From Modicisalibacter muralis (GTDB taxonomy: Bacteria; Pseudomonadota; Gammaproteobacteria; Pseudomonadales; Halomonadaceae): a stretch of 64,000 bases of DNA. Location: contig NZ_FNGI01000001.1 in NCBI RefSeq assembly GCF_900102945.1, positions 905,265 through 969,264 on the forward strand, in the 5' to 3' direction. The notes beneath the pieces were generated by a model. That model did no database searches. It saw nothing but the letters and a program-made list of their open reading frames with translations, and was not told where the DNA came from. Below, in pieces: positions 18,858 to 27,411 of the stretch (the stretch's first letter is position 1; every line of letters begins with the position of its first letter). A program made the position numbers and the translations under genes.

Positions 18858-20321
18858 TCAAAGTGAGTTAAGGAAACGGATCAGCGCCTCCCTGGCGGTT
18901 TTGTCGAGCGCCTTGTAGCGCTCGCGTGTGGCCCGTGCCTCGCCACCATGCCAGAGGATGGCTTCCTCGAGGGTGCGTGCGCGGCCATCGTGCAGGAACC
19001 CCGCCAGCGAGTTGACCCGCTGGGCCAGGCCGATGCCCCACAATGGCGGGGTGCGCCACTCACGGCCATCGGCGAGAAACTCTGGGCGGCCATCGGCGAG
19101 ACCCGGCCCCATGTCGTGCAGCAATAGATCGGTATACGGCCAGATGACCTGGTTACCGAGTGCCGGACGTCCGGGAACGGCAGCCGTGGTATGACTTGGC
19201 GTGTGGCAGGCCGCGCAACCGATGGCGTTGAACGACTTGGCACCAGCCATCACGGCGGGGTCATCGAGATTGCGGCGCTGGGGAACGGCCAGGCTACTGG
19301 CGTAAAACGTAATGAAATCGGCGATCTTGTCGCTGACCTCGGGCGCTCCGCCATTGGCAAAGCCATCGCAGCCCTGGCTCGCCGTGCAGTCCGTGGTCGG
19401 GGTGAGACTGGACGTCAAGCCCATGTCTCCGGCGAATGCGCCCATGCTCTGCTGTCGGATACTAGGCTCCGAGGCTTTCCAGCCGAAGCGTCCCAACACG
19501 GTCTTTTCCGCGGCGCGATCCCATACCCGATTGGGGCGCCCCGAAATGCCGTCGGTATCACTATCGGCGGGATCCGCGCCGGCCATAATTACGGCCTCGG
19601 GTATCGCCTGGAGCAGGCCGAGGCCGATCATTGGCGGCGCGACGCGTGGCGAGATCATCAGTTCGTCCGGCAAGGGGCCGTAATTCGGGTTGCCGATAGT
19701 GTAAATCGGCTCGCGCAGCTCGACCTGGCTACCGTCGCCAAGCATCACGCTGCGCTTGCGATAGTCCACATCCAGATCGGCCTCCGGCTGCATGCCGGGT
19801 ATCGCCGCCGTCTGGAGCTGGCTGCCATACACCGGCGCGGGCACGAATCCATGGCGCTTCAGAAGCTCGGCGTCTTGCTTGGAGTCCGCCGGTATCGCCA
19901 GGCGCAGAAACAACGAAATGGCTCTGCCATCGGCGCTCGGTGGATGACCGCGACCATCCTTGATATGACAGCCCTGGCAGGAATTGGTATTGAATAGTGG
20001 TCCCAGGCCATCGCGCGCGGCGGTACTGGAAGGCGCCTCGACCCAGGGATTGCGAAAGAAGCTGTTGCCGACACTGAAGTCGAGACGCTTCATCATCTCC
20101 ATGTTACCCAACGGCTCGGAATAGGCGTTGTGATCGAATTGAGCAACCGAGCCCTCGCCACCGGTCATGGCAGTGGTCTGGATGGGAAGAGGCGCTCGAG
20201 CAGATTCGGGCGATATTTGAGCAGGTTCGGACGACGCTTGAGCAAGAGTGGCGCTTGAAAAGCTCGCCACGCCCAAGCCCAGCGCAAGCAGTACAAAATG
20301 GGTAAAAAATACGCTTTTCAT
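18858..20321 (-). CDS. Di-haem cytochrome c oxidoreductase family (DUF1111) protein
   Basis: Periplasmic redox protein of 487 residues. ATG at 20321 gives a signal peptide (MKSVFFTHFVLLALGLG, cleavage after LAQA); an in-frame start 45 bp upstream lies close to the hairpin and is not favoured. Two haem-binding CxxCH motifs are present: CQGCH (N-terminal half) and CAACH (C-terminal third). The family resembles di-haem peroxidases such as MauG-like proteins, and members are regular partners of imelysins. Likely role: redox step or iron oxidation/reduction linked to iron uptake (inference). Confidence 0.92.
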   Translation of the reverse strand: MKSVFFTHFVLLALGLGVASFSSATLAQASSEPAQISPESARAPLPIQTTAMTGGEGSVAQFDHNAYSEPLGNMEMMKRLDFSVGNSFFRNPWVEAPSSTAARDGLGPLFNTNSCQGCHIKDGRGHPPSADGRAISLFLRLAIPADSKQDAELLKRHGFVPAPVYGSQLQTAAIPGMQPEADLDVDYRKRSVMLGDGSQVELREPIYTIGNPNYGPLPDELMISPRVAPPMIGLGLLQAIPEAVIMAGADPADSDTDGISGRPNRVWDRAAEKTVLGRFGWKASEPSIRQQSMGAFAGDMGLTSSLTPTTDCTASQGCDGFANGGAPEVSDKIADFITFYASSLAVPQRRNLDDPAVMAGAKSFNAIGCAACHTPSHTTAAVPGRPALGNQVIWPYTDLLLHDMGPGLADGRPEFLADGREWRTPPLWGIGLAQRVNSLAGFLHDGRARTLEEAILWHGGEARATRERYKALDKTAREALIRFLNSL

Positions 20322-20353
20322 GAAATCACGGGTACCTCGGTACCGATAAATGC

Positions 20354-20398
20354 GACGAGCCGGCATTTTCAGGGAATTCCTGAAAATGCCGGCTCGTC
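20354..20398. other. Perfect 20-bp inverted repeat between imelysin and di-haem genes
   Basis: Arms 20354-20373 and 20379-20398 pair perfectly around a 5-nt loop (GAATT). It begins 18 bp after the imelysin stop and ends 33 bp before the di-haem start. There is no T tract on the minus strand, so it is more likely an RNA processing/stability hairpin or a leaky attenuator than a full terminator. Confidence 0.8.
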
Positions 20399-20415
20399 TT
20401 GGATCCCACTATCAA

Positions 20416-21729
20416 TCAGAACGCATGCCCCGCATCGTCAGGCTGCATCGATTCGATACCCAGCTCACGCGCGACCTTCTCGATGGAGCCGGTCTGCTGG
20501 ACAAGCGCGACAATGCTATCGCTGACGACTTTCGCGCCCTCGGCGTTGCCTGGGGCGATCAGCATGTCAAAGGTCACCGGCTTGGTTTCGGCCTCGGCTT
20601 TCTTTTTCATTACGCCCACTGCATTCATGGTCGTCTCGAGCTGAGCCGTCAAAGTGGCATCCAGTTCGGGATTGGCCTCGGCAACCAGACCCGCCAGCGA
20701 GGGGCCTTCGACGGTGGAGCCATTTATCCGGGTATAAGTACCCAGATAAACATTCTGAATCCCCTTGGCATCATAGAAGTGCGAATTGTGGGTATTGTCG
20801 CTAAAGCAGTCGTGCTCGTCCTCGAAGGAGTTGGCTTCGAGTGCGACCTTCATGCGCTCGCCGGCCAGCTCACCCAGTGACAGCGAGCCCATGCCGAACA
20901 GCATTTTCTTGATGACTGCCGAGGGCTGCATGGCCAACAGCTCGGCGCGATAGTTGTCGGCGTCGTCGGGCGACCATTGTGCAACCATCCATTCCAGATC
21001 GTTGACCAGCAGATCGGTCGCGGCGTCCAGGTAGGTGGCGCGACGCTCGCAGTTGCCGTGAGTGCAGTTGTCGTTCTGGGCGTAATCGGTCACCGGACGC
21101 TCGCCGGCGCCCGGCTCGAAGCCGTGCAGGTCCTGGCCCCAGAGCAGAAACTCGATGGCGTGGTAGCCCGTCGCCACGTTGGCCTCGGAGCCGCCGATTT
21201 CGTTCAGGCTGGCTAGCAACTCGGGCGTTAGCGTGCTGACATCGATGCTCTCGCCACCGATATTGATCGTCTGGCTAGCGATGATGTTGGCCTTTGCGCC
21301 GGCATTGCCGAGCGCATAGTGATAATCGCCGGTATCGACGTAATCGATCAGCCCCTCGTCCAGCGGCCAGGCGTTCAACTGCCCTTCCCAGTTATCGACG
21401 ATGGCATTACCGAAGCGCAGAACCTCGGTCTGCATGTACGGCACACGGGCCGCCAACCAGGCTTGCTTCGCCGCCTTCAGCGTTTCCTCGGAAGGCGCCT
21501 TTATCAGCGCATCGGTCGCCGCATCAAGTGCCTTGGCGGCAGTCAACGCATCCTGGAAAGTCGCGAATGCCAGATCGGTATAATTTTTCACGACTGCGGC
21601 CTGCGTCACTGCCTGCTTGGAGGTCTGATCGGCGGTGGAGTCGCTGTGGGCAGTCAAGGAGAGCGTTGCGGCGGCGGACGCGGCAATAACGACGGCGATT
21701 GGCCGCAAGGAAAAGCGAGAGACCGGCAT
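20416..21729 (-). CDS. Imelysin-family iron-regulated protein (IrpA type)
   Basis: Periplasmic imelysin of 437 residues. The signal peptide spans about residues 1-28, cleaved near LTAHS. The conserved GxHxxE motif is intact (GYHAIE, H190 and E193), followed by FLLWGQDL; a CTHGNCERR segment may form a disulfide. It is the first gene of the minus-strand operon imelysin, di-haem protein, imelysin, DUF1513. Such proteins are induced by iron starvation in several bacteria and are thought to bind an iron species. The inverted repeat at 21774-21789 lies just upstream. Confidence 0.92.
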   Translation of the reverse strand: MPVSRFSLRPIAVVIAASAAATLSLTAHSDSTADQTSKQAVTQAAVVKNYTDLAFATFQDALTAAKALDAATDALIKAPSEETLKAAKQAWLAARVPYMQTEVLRFGNAIVDNWEGQLNAWPLDEGLIDYVDTGDYHYALGNAGAKANIIASQTINIGGESIDVSTLTPELLASLNEIGGSEANVATGYHAIEFLLWGQDLHGFEPGAGERPVTDYAQNDNCTHGNCERRATYLDAATDLLVNDLEWMVAQWSPDDADNYRAELLAMQPSAVIKKMLFGMGSLSLGELAGERMKVALEANSFEDEHDCFSDNTHNSHFYDAKGIQNVYLGTYTRINGSTVEGPSLAGLVAEANPELDATLTAQLETTMNAVGVMKKKAEAETKPVTFDMLIAPGNAEGAKVVSDSIVALVQQTGSIEKVARELGIESMQPDDAGHAF

Positions 21730-21773
21730 GGAAGTAACCTGGTAGGTTTAGTTTTTGGAATATGATCACAAAC

Positions 21774-21789
21774 AATACTGATTAGTATT
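21774..21789. promoter_or_regulatory. Inverted repeat, possible Fur-type operator of the imelysin operon
   Basis: AATACT-N4-AGTATT is centred about 52 bp before the imelysin start in a very AT-rich stretch. It is palindromic and AT-rich like a Fur box but does not match the GATAATGATAATCATTATC consensus closely; the iron link comes mainly from the operon. Confidence 0.4.
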
Positions 21790-21865
21790 TGCAATCATAA
21801 ATCATTTCCTACCGATTGCAACTTGCCCGCTCGTATTCGGAATGCCTTCTCAATGCATTAATAAT

Positions 21866-22675
21866 TCACGGCAGCATCACTTCCTGACGCACCGCCAATA
21901 GCCGATTCGCCATCTCGCTAAAGCCTTCGCCATGACTGGCATCGCACAGCCAGCGCGGGCCGTGTGCCAAGGTTTCCAGATGCGGCTTGATATTGGCGAC
22001 GCCGACACTCAGTGGGTAGGCGCGGAACAGCGACTCATCGTTGGGGGCATCGCCAATGAACAACACGCGTTGCGCCTGGGCCGAGGCCGACAATTCAAGA
22101 TCCTCGCTGAGCAACCGCGCGGCCATGGTCGCCTTGTCGTGATCGCCGAACCAGGCGTTGACGTGGATCGAGCTGGCCCGAGCGTGGGCGCCGGAAGTAC
22201 GAAACACCTCAATAATCGATGCCACCTGCTCCCCTGCCAATGGGCCGACATCCTGGGCGTGATCGACGGCGACATCCGCCAATCGGTAGGGTTGATCGGC
22301 AGCCAGGCTTGCCGCCGGCACTCGTTGCAGAGCCTGCGCGGCGATTCGCAAAAGCGCTTGTTGTTCGTCTCGTAACTCGGCCAACGGGCGCACGAAGCGC
22401 TGCTCGAGACTCCCCTTGGACGACATCCTGAAGCGAAACGCGCCACTCTCGCCGATGATCGCGGTCACCGGCCAGGCGCGCACGATATGGTCGCACCAGC
22501 CGGCGCAGCCGCCAGTCACCGGAATCACGCGGATACCGGCATCCATCAGCCGAGCCATGGCATCCAGCGTGGACGGTGAAAGCTTGCCATGGCGTGTCAG
22601 CGTATCGTCGACATCGGTGAGCACGATATCGACATGACCCAATAGCCGAGGATCGGCATCGGCGAAACGACTCAT
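21866..22675 (-). CDS. HAD-superfamily phosphatase, subfamily IIB
   Basis: Cytosolic phosphatase of 269 residues. HAD motifs in order: I, DVDDTLT (about residues 20-26); II, PVTGG; the conserved lysine in DHDKATMAARLL; and IV, GDAPND near the C-terminus, followed by SVGVANI. The cap between motifs II and III is the IIB type found in sugar-phosphate and mannosyl-phosphoglycerate phosphatases. The start overlaps the DeoR stop by 4 bp, so the two are coupled. It could release phosphate from a sugar phosphate or other organophosphate entering via the divergent importer; the substrate is not known. Confidence 0.87.
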   Translation of the reverse strand: MSRFADADPRLLGHVDIVLTDVDDTLTRHGKLSPSTLDAMARLMDAGIRVIPVTGGCAGWCDHIVRAWPVTAIIGESGAFRFRMSSKGSLEQRFVRPLAELRDEQQALLRIAAQALQRVPAASLAADQPYRLADVAVDHAQDVGPLAGEQVASIIEVFRTSGAHARASSIHVNAWFGDHDKATMAARLLSEDLELSASAQAQRVLFIGDAPNDESLFRAYPLSVGVANIKPHLETLAHGPRWLCDASHGEGFSEMANRLLAVRQEVMLP

Positions 22676-23514
22676 GTTTTCTCCTCGCGCAGCGGCGCGT
22701 TGTCATTGGCGCCCAGCAGCAGGTCGTAATCCGCTGCTTGAGTCTCTGGTGCGATATGCACGGTGACGCCCGCCTTCTTCAGGACGTGCTCCAACGGCGC
22801 GGGGGGCGGTCTGTCGGTGATCAGTCCATCCAGGCTATCCAGCGATGCCACGACTTCGAGGACATGCACGCTGAACTTGGTGTGATCGACCAATAAATAG
22901 GTGGTTTCGCAGCGTTCGATCATCGTCCGCTTGACCCACGCCGCTTCGCGATTGACGTCGGTAATACCCCCCGCGGAGAGCCCGCTGGCGCCGATAAAGG
23001 CGATATTGGCATGAAAGCGCTTGAGAAATTCCGTGGTGTCCTGACCGAACACGCCACCTTCGTGTCCGTTGAATTCGCCGGGACAGACGATGATACGCAT
23101 CATGGAAGGCGCGAGTGCCGCGGCAACCGGGTAGCTATTGGTAATTGCCGTCAGCGCATCGCCATTGGCACTCAACTGCCAGGCCAACTGCGTGGTCGTC
23201 GAGCCGGCATCGATCATGATTACCTGACCCGGCGAGACCAGCCCTGCCGCCGCCGCCGCGATACGTCGTCGCTCGTTGACCGTCGATTGCTCGCGCTCGG
23301 ATATCGACGGCTGCACGCCCATCGGCCGCGCCACGGCGCCACCATGCGCTCGATCCACCAAGCCCATCGTGCTCAAGGCATCGAGATCGCGACGCACGGT
23401 TTCGGTGGTCACGCCAAAGCGCTCGGCGAGCGACGCGATGCGCAGATGCGGCGTATAGCGCAGCGCCTCCAGGATGTGGGCGCGTCGTTCGTCCTTGCGC
23501 GGTCGTCGAGTCAT
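22672..23514 (-). CDS. DeoR/GlpR-family transcriptional repressor
   Basis: A 280-residue regulator. The N-terminal helix-turn-helix (RIASLAERFGVTTETVRRDL, about residues 25-44) is followed by the DeoR sugar-phosphate sensor domain, with IDAGSTTTQLAWQL, the GGITDVN segment and FLVDHTKF-like TYLLVDHTKF. DeoR proteins of this type usually respond to phosphorylated metabolites. It is divergent from the phosphonate-type importer at 23700 and cotranscribed with the HAD phosphatase. The likely operator is the palindrome at 23553-23572. Confidence 0.92.
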   Translation of the reverse strand: MTRRPRKDERRAHILEALRYTPHLRIASLAERFGVTTETVRRDLDALSTMGLVDRAHGGAVARPMGVQPSISEREQSTVNERRRIAAAAAGLVSPGQVIMIDAGSTTTQLAWQLSANGDALTAITNSYPVAAALAPSMMRIIVCPGEFNGHEGGVFGQDTTEFLKRFHANIAFIGASGLSAGGITDVNREAAWVKRTMIERCETTYLLVDHTKFSVHVLEVVASLDSLDGLITDRPPPAPLEHVLKKAGVTVHIAPETQAADYDLLLGANDNAPLREEKT

Positions 23515-23552
23515 GGCATTGCAGCCTCGGCACGATGGACATCAGGGTGTGA

Positions 23553-23572
23553 AATGTTGCTTTAACAACATT
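23553..23572. promoter_or_regulatory. Candidate DeoR operator
   Basis: AATGTTG-N6-CAACATT is a perfect 7-bp-arm palindrome, 39 bp before the DeoR start. The half-site CAACATT recurs at 23588-23594, and more GTTG/CAAC pieces continue to about 23621, towards the divergent importer gene. Confidence 0.55.
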
Positions 23573-23699
23573 ATTGCTTTCCGTTGGCAACATTTTGACC
23601 CAAAACTGTTGTGAAAACCAACTTTAATGCTTAATCTCAATAAGTATCCACCCCAATTCGAAAACAAACACAGCCAGGGGAATGGAAGGAGCCACTACC

Positions 23700-24701
23700 A
23701 TGCAGGTTTCTAACGAGCGTCTGTTCAATCGCCCTCTGCGACTCACGCTGGGCACCCTACTCGCCGCCACGCTATTGCCGCTGGCCACCGCCAATGCCGC
23801 CGAATGTACCGACAACGGCGACCTGGCCAAGGGCTACTGCGACAAGAATGGCGATCTCGTTGCCGATACACCGACCGATCCGGACAAGGTGGTCAATCCG
23901 GACACCCTGGTGTTCGCCTATACCCCCGTCACCGACCCTTCGATCTACGCGGATATCTGGGCGCCGTTCATCGAACACGTGGAAGAGGTCACGGGTAAGG
24001 ACGTGCGTTTCTTCGCCGTACAGTCGAATGCCGCACAGATCGAAGCCATGCGCAGCGGGCGTCTGCACATCGCCGGCTTCTCGACTGGCCCCACGCCGTT
24101 CGCTGTCAACCTGGCCGGCGCGGTGCCCTTCGCCATCATGGGCACGGGCGACGGCGAGTTCGGCTACAAGCTCCAGCTCTATACGCGCAAGGACAGCGGC
24201 ATCGACAGCATCAAGGACTTGAAGGGCAAGCGCGTGGCGCATACCTCGCCGACCTCCAACTCCGGCAACCAGGCGCCGCGCGCGCTGTTCCCGAAGGAGG
24301 GAATCGTGCCGGGCGAAGATTATGAGGTCGTCTATTCCGGCTCGCATGACCAATCGATCCTCGGCGTGGCCGCCGGCGATTACGATGCCGCACCGGTCGC
24401 CTCGGAAGTCGTCGATCGCATGATCGATCGCGATGTCATCGATCCCAGCAAGCTCAAGATCGTCTACGAGTCGAAGTCCTTTCCGACCACGTCCTACACC
24501 TACGCTCACAATCTGGCGCCCGAGCTACAAGAGAAAATCGAAGAGGCGTTCATGACCTTCGAGCTGGAAGGCACCGCGTTGGGCGAGGAGTTCTCCGGGG
24601 TCACGCAGTTCGTCCCGATCACCTATAAGGAAGATTGGGAAGTCATTCGTGACATACAAGAGGCCAACGGCGTCACCTACACCAAAGAAAACATCGAATA
24701 G
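23700..24701 (+). CDS. Phosphate/phosphite/phosphonate-type ABC transporter substrate-binding protein (PhnD-like)
   Basis: Periplasmic receptor of 333 residues. ATG at 23700 has GGAG 8 bases upstream; an in-frame start 18 bp earlier does not. The signal peptide ends near ATANAAEC. PhnD features follow: FFAVQSNAAQIEAMRSGRLH, the STGPTPFAVN segment, and HTSPTSNSGNQAPR, whose Ser/Thr-rich loop forms the phosphonate-binding site in this family. An N-terminal Asp/Lys/Gly insert with two cysteines (CTDNG, GYCDKNGD) before the domain is unusual. It heads a four-gene importer divergent from DeoR/HAD. Confidence 0.9.
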   Translation: MQVSNERLFNRPLRLTLGTLLAATLLPLATANAAECTDNGDLAKGYCDKNGDLVADTPTDPDKVVNPDTLVFAYTPVTDPSIYADIWAPFIEHVEEVTGKDVRFFAVQSNAAQIEAMRSGRLHIAGFSTGPTPFAVNLAGAVPFAIMGTGDGEFGYKLQLYTRKDSGIDSIKDLKGKRVAHTSPTSNSGNQAPRALFPKEGIVPGEDYEVVYSGSHDQSILGVAAGDYDAAPVASEVVDRMIDRDVIDPSKLKIVYESKSFPTTSYTYAHNLAPELQEKIEEAFMTFELEGTALGEEFSGVTQFVPITYKEDWEVIRDIQEANGVTYTKENIE

Positions 24702-24776
24702 ACGCCCTGTCCCGCCCTGCCGGCGACCCTATAAATCGTCGGCAAGGGCGGCAATGCCCGAGGAGATAGATCTTCC

Positions 24777-25568
24777 ATGTTGCGCATAACCCATCTGATC
24801 AAGCGATACGGCAACGGCGAGCCGGTGCTCAAGGATCTCAATCTCGAGGTTCCGGACGAATCGCTGGTATCGATCATCGGTGCCTCGGGAGCCGGCAAGA
24901 GTACCCTGCTACGCTGCATCAACCGTTTGGTCGAGCCAACCTCGGGCAGTATCGAACTGAACGGCCAGGAACTCACGACCCTCAAGCGCGACGAGCTGCG
25001 TAAATCGCGGCGTCGTATCGGCATGATTTTCCAGGGCTTCAACCTGGTGGACCGACTCACGGTCATGGAGAACGTGCAGTGCGGTCGGCTGGGCTACATT
25101 CCTTACTGGCGTGCCGCGCTGCGCCGCTACCCCGCCGAAGATATCGAGCGCGCCTTCCACTTGATGGAGCGCGTGGGCATCGCCAAGTATGCCAACAAGC
25201 GCGCCGACGAACTCTCGGGCGGCGAGCGCCAGCGTGTCGGCGTGGTACGAGCCTTGATGCAAAATCCCGAAATTCTGCTCGCCGACGAGCCCACCGCGTC
25301 GCTGGACCCGGTCAGCTCGCGGCAGATCATGGAATTGCTGCAGAACCTGGCAGACGAGCTCAAGCTGCCGGTGCTGATCAACATCCACAATGTCGCCGAA
25401 GCCAAGGAATTCACGCGCCGCATCGTCGGCATGCGCTTTGGCCGGCTGATCTTCGACGGTAAGCCCAGCGATCTGGACGACGACGCCATGGACGCCGTCT
25501 ACAGCGGCACCCCGTCAGACGAGCGCGAGGATACCGGCGCCGCCTTCACGCGTGCGGTGACCCAATGA
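24777..25568 (+). CDS. Phosphonate-type ABC transporter ATPase (PhnC-like)
   Basis: Cytosolic ATPase of 263 residues driving the importer. Walker A is GASGAGKST (about residues 36-44), signature LSGGERQRVGV, Walker B ILLADEPTASLD, with the H-loop in INIHNVAEA. The loop before the signature, MENVQCGRLGYIPYWRAALR, is a PhnC hallmark. The stop overlaps the first permease start (ATGA). Confidence 0.93.
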   Translation: MLRITHLIKRYGNGEPVLKDLNLEVPDESLVSIIGASGAGKSTLLRCINRLVEPTSGSIELNGQELTTLKRDELRKSRRRIGMIFQGFNLVDRLTVMENVQCGRLGYIPYWRAALRRYPAEDIERAFHLMERVGIAKYANKRADELSGGERQRVGVVRALMQNPEILLADEPTASLDPVSSRQIMELLQNLADELKLPVLINIHNVAEAKEFTRRIVGMRFGRLIFDGKPSDLDDDAMDAVYSGTPSDEREDTGAAFTRAVTQ

Positions 25569-26368
25569 GCACCGCCACCCCCTCCTCTCGCCACTGGCGC
25601 AAGCCACCGTTTATCACCAACCCGTTACTGCGTTGGGGAATACTGATCGGCTGCGTCGTCTATGCCGTCTGGGCGCTATATACCCTGCCCTTCGACTGGG
25701 CACGCATTCAGGAAGGCATGTCACGCGCCCAGCGCATCTTCTCCGGTGCGTTTCCGCCCAGTTTCGAACGTAGCGAACTGTTGATCGAGGGGCTGCTGGA
25801 GAGCTTCAAGATCGCGATTCTCGCGACGCTGCTGGGACTCGCGCTAAGTGTACCCATCGCCTTCATGGCGGCGCGCAATATCGCTGCCAAGCCGATTTAT
25901 CTGCTCGGTCGCGGTTTGATCATTACCGCGCGCAGCTTCCACCCGGTGATCGTGGCGATCCTGTTCGTCAAGGCCGTCGGTTTCGGCCCAATCGCGGGTG
26001 TTCTCACGCTGACCATCTACTCCATCGGCTTCGTCGCCAAGATGCTCGCCGAACGCATCGAGGAGATCGACTGGGGGCAGGTGGAAGCGTTGCGCAGTAG
26101 CGGCACGCGCTATGTCGCGGTGCTGCAGTTCGCCGTATTGCCGCAGATCATGCCACGTCAGATCGGACTCGCCATGTATCAACTGGACAGCAATCTACGC
26201 GCCTCGGCGGTGGTCGGCATCGTCGGCGCAGGTGGCATCGGCGCGACGCTGATGAACGCCTTCGGTCGCTACGATTACGCCTTCGCGCTGGCCATCACTC
26301 TGGTGATCATCGCGGTCATTCTGGTCGTCGAAGCCATCAGTGGCCGTATTCGGAGGAATATCTGGTGA
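25565..26368 (+). CDS. Phosphonate-type ABC transporter permease 1 (PhnE-like)
   Basis: Membrane subunit of 267 residues with about six helices and a C-terminal EAA-type coupling loop, EEIDWGQVEALRSSG. The start overlaps the ATPase stop and the end overlaps the second permease by 4 bp. Confidence 0.92.
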   Translation: MSTATPSSRHWRKPPFITNPLLRWGILIGCVVYAVWALYTLPFDWARIQEGMSRAQRIFSGAFPPSFERSELLIEGLLESFKIAILATLLGLALSVPIAFMAARNIAAKPIYLLGRGLIITARSFHPVIVAILFVKAVGFGPIAGVLTLTIYSIGFVAKMLAERIEEIDWGQVEALRSSGTRYVAVLQFAVLPQIMPRQIGLAMYQLDSNLRASAVVGIVGAGGIGATLMNAFGRYDYAFALAITLVIIAVILVVEAISGRIRRNIW

Positions 26369-27165
26369 AACCAACCGTTGCCGATCGCGCCTGGTCGCGT
26401 TATACCAGCCGCCAACGCTGGACTCGTCTGGCCATCACGGCCACCGTCGTGCTGGCGGTAAGCTGGTCGCTTTCCACCATCGACATCATCTGGCCTTGGG
26501 TCTGGGACGCCCCCGCCCAGATCGGCGATCTGTTCAGCCGCATGGTACCGCCCGATTTCTCGAGTCTGGACAAGATCGTCTGGGCACTCATCGAGACCCT
26601 AAACATTGCCACCATCGCGACGTTCATCGCGGTGGTCGTGTCATTGCCGATCGCCTACATTGCCGCCCAGAACACCACGCCCAACCGCGCCACGCTGTGG
26701 CTCGGTCGCTTCATCCTAGTCTCCAGCCGCTCGGTGAATACGCTGATCTGGGCGCTGCTGTTCGTAGCCATCTTCGGGCCCGGCGTGCTGGCGGGCATCA
26801 TCGCCATCATGTTTCGCTCGCTGGGCTTTCTCGGCAAGCTGATCGGCGAAGCCATCGAGGAAATCGACCAACGCCCGGTCGAGGCGCTGGAGGCCACCGG
26901 TGCCTCGCATGCCAAGGTGGTGCTGTACGCCATCGTGCCGCAGGTGATTCCGACCTTCTTCGCCGTCAGCGTGTTGCGCTGGGATATCAACCTTCGCGAA
27001 TCCACGGTGCTCGGGCTGGTCGGCGCCGGCGGTATCGGTGTCATCCTGCAAGGCGCCATCAACACGCTCGACTGGCGCACCGTCGCCACCGTGCTGATCG
27101 CCATCATCGTGCTGGTGATCGCCGGCGAAGCCATCGCCGCGTGGCTGCGCAAGAAGGCGATCTAG
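26365..27165 (+). CDS. Phosphonate-type ABC transporter permease 2 (PhnE-like)
   Basis: Second membrane subunit, 266 residues, starting with GTG at 26365 that overlaps the previous stop; GGAGGAA lies just upstream. The coupling loop EEIDQRPVEALEATG parallels that of permease 1, so the channel is a heterodimer, unlike the single-PhnE system at 31608. Confidence 0.92.
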   Translation: MKPTVADRAWSRYTSRQRWTRLAITATVVLAVSWSLSTIDIIWPWVWDAPAQIGDLFSRMVPPDFSSLDKIVWALIETLNIATIATFIAVVVSLPIAYIAAQNTTPNRATLWLGRFILVSSRSVNTLIWALLFVAIFGPGVLAGIIAIMFRSLGFLGKLIGEAIEEIDQRPVEALEATGASHAKVVLYAIVPQVIPTFFAVSVLRWDINLRESTVLGLVGAGGIGVILQGAINTLDWRTVATVLIAIIVLVIAGEAIAAWLRKKAI

Positions 27166-27183
27166 GATTACTTGTTACTGCTC

Positions 27184-27219
27184 GCTCCCACGAGTAACTT
27201 TGAAACATCTCGTGGGAGC
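27184..27219 (+). promoter_or_regulatory. Hairpin covering a ribosome-binding site
   Basis: Perfect 11-bp inverted repeat (27184-27194 with 27209-27219, 14-nt loop). The right arm contains GGGAG (27214-27218), a well-spaced ribosome site for the small ORF at 27226, which the left arm would mask. No T tract follows. It may also act as a weak terminator for the importer operon. Confidence 0.6.
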
Positions 27220-27225
27220 CCCGCC

Positions 27226-27411
27226 ATGAAAATTATGAACAAAACCCGCCATTCGCGTATGCGATCGCTTATGTCGGCCATTGGCCGAGGCGAAAAGGTC
27301 ATTCTCAACCATGCGGGGAAACGCAACTCCGCTTTCGGTTTATGGCAAGACCATCAGAGTTCGGTCGATGACCAGGTTCGCTTTTTGCGGCAGTCAAGAC
27401 ACTCGTCCTAG
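27226..27411 (+). pseudogene. Small Phd/YefM-like antitoxin, probably decayed
   Basis: A 61-residue reading frame with a good ribosome site. RGEKVILNHAGK resembles the GEEVVITRRGKP core of Phd/YefM antitoxins, and FGLWQDHQ with VRFLRQSR resembles the FGMWKDRED and YVRRLRRGR ending of Phd proteins that partner PIN toxins. The N-terminal part is shorter than normal and the stretch between core and ending is missing, so it looks degraded. Recognised by eye only. The 30-codon frame beginning at 27390 looks like the end of the matching toxin. Confidence 0.45.

Noticed and set aside
21760..21800. Definite Fur box upstream of imelysin
   Set aside because: The palindrome is present, but its match to the Fur consensus is poor, so I list it only as a possible operator.
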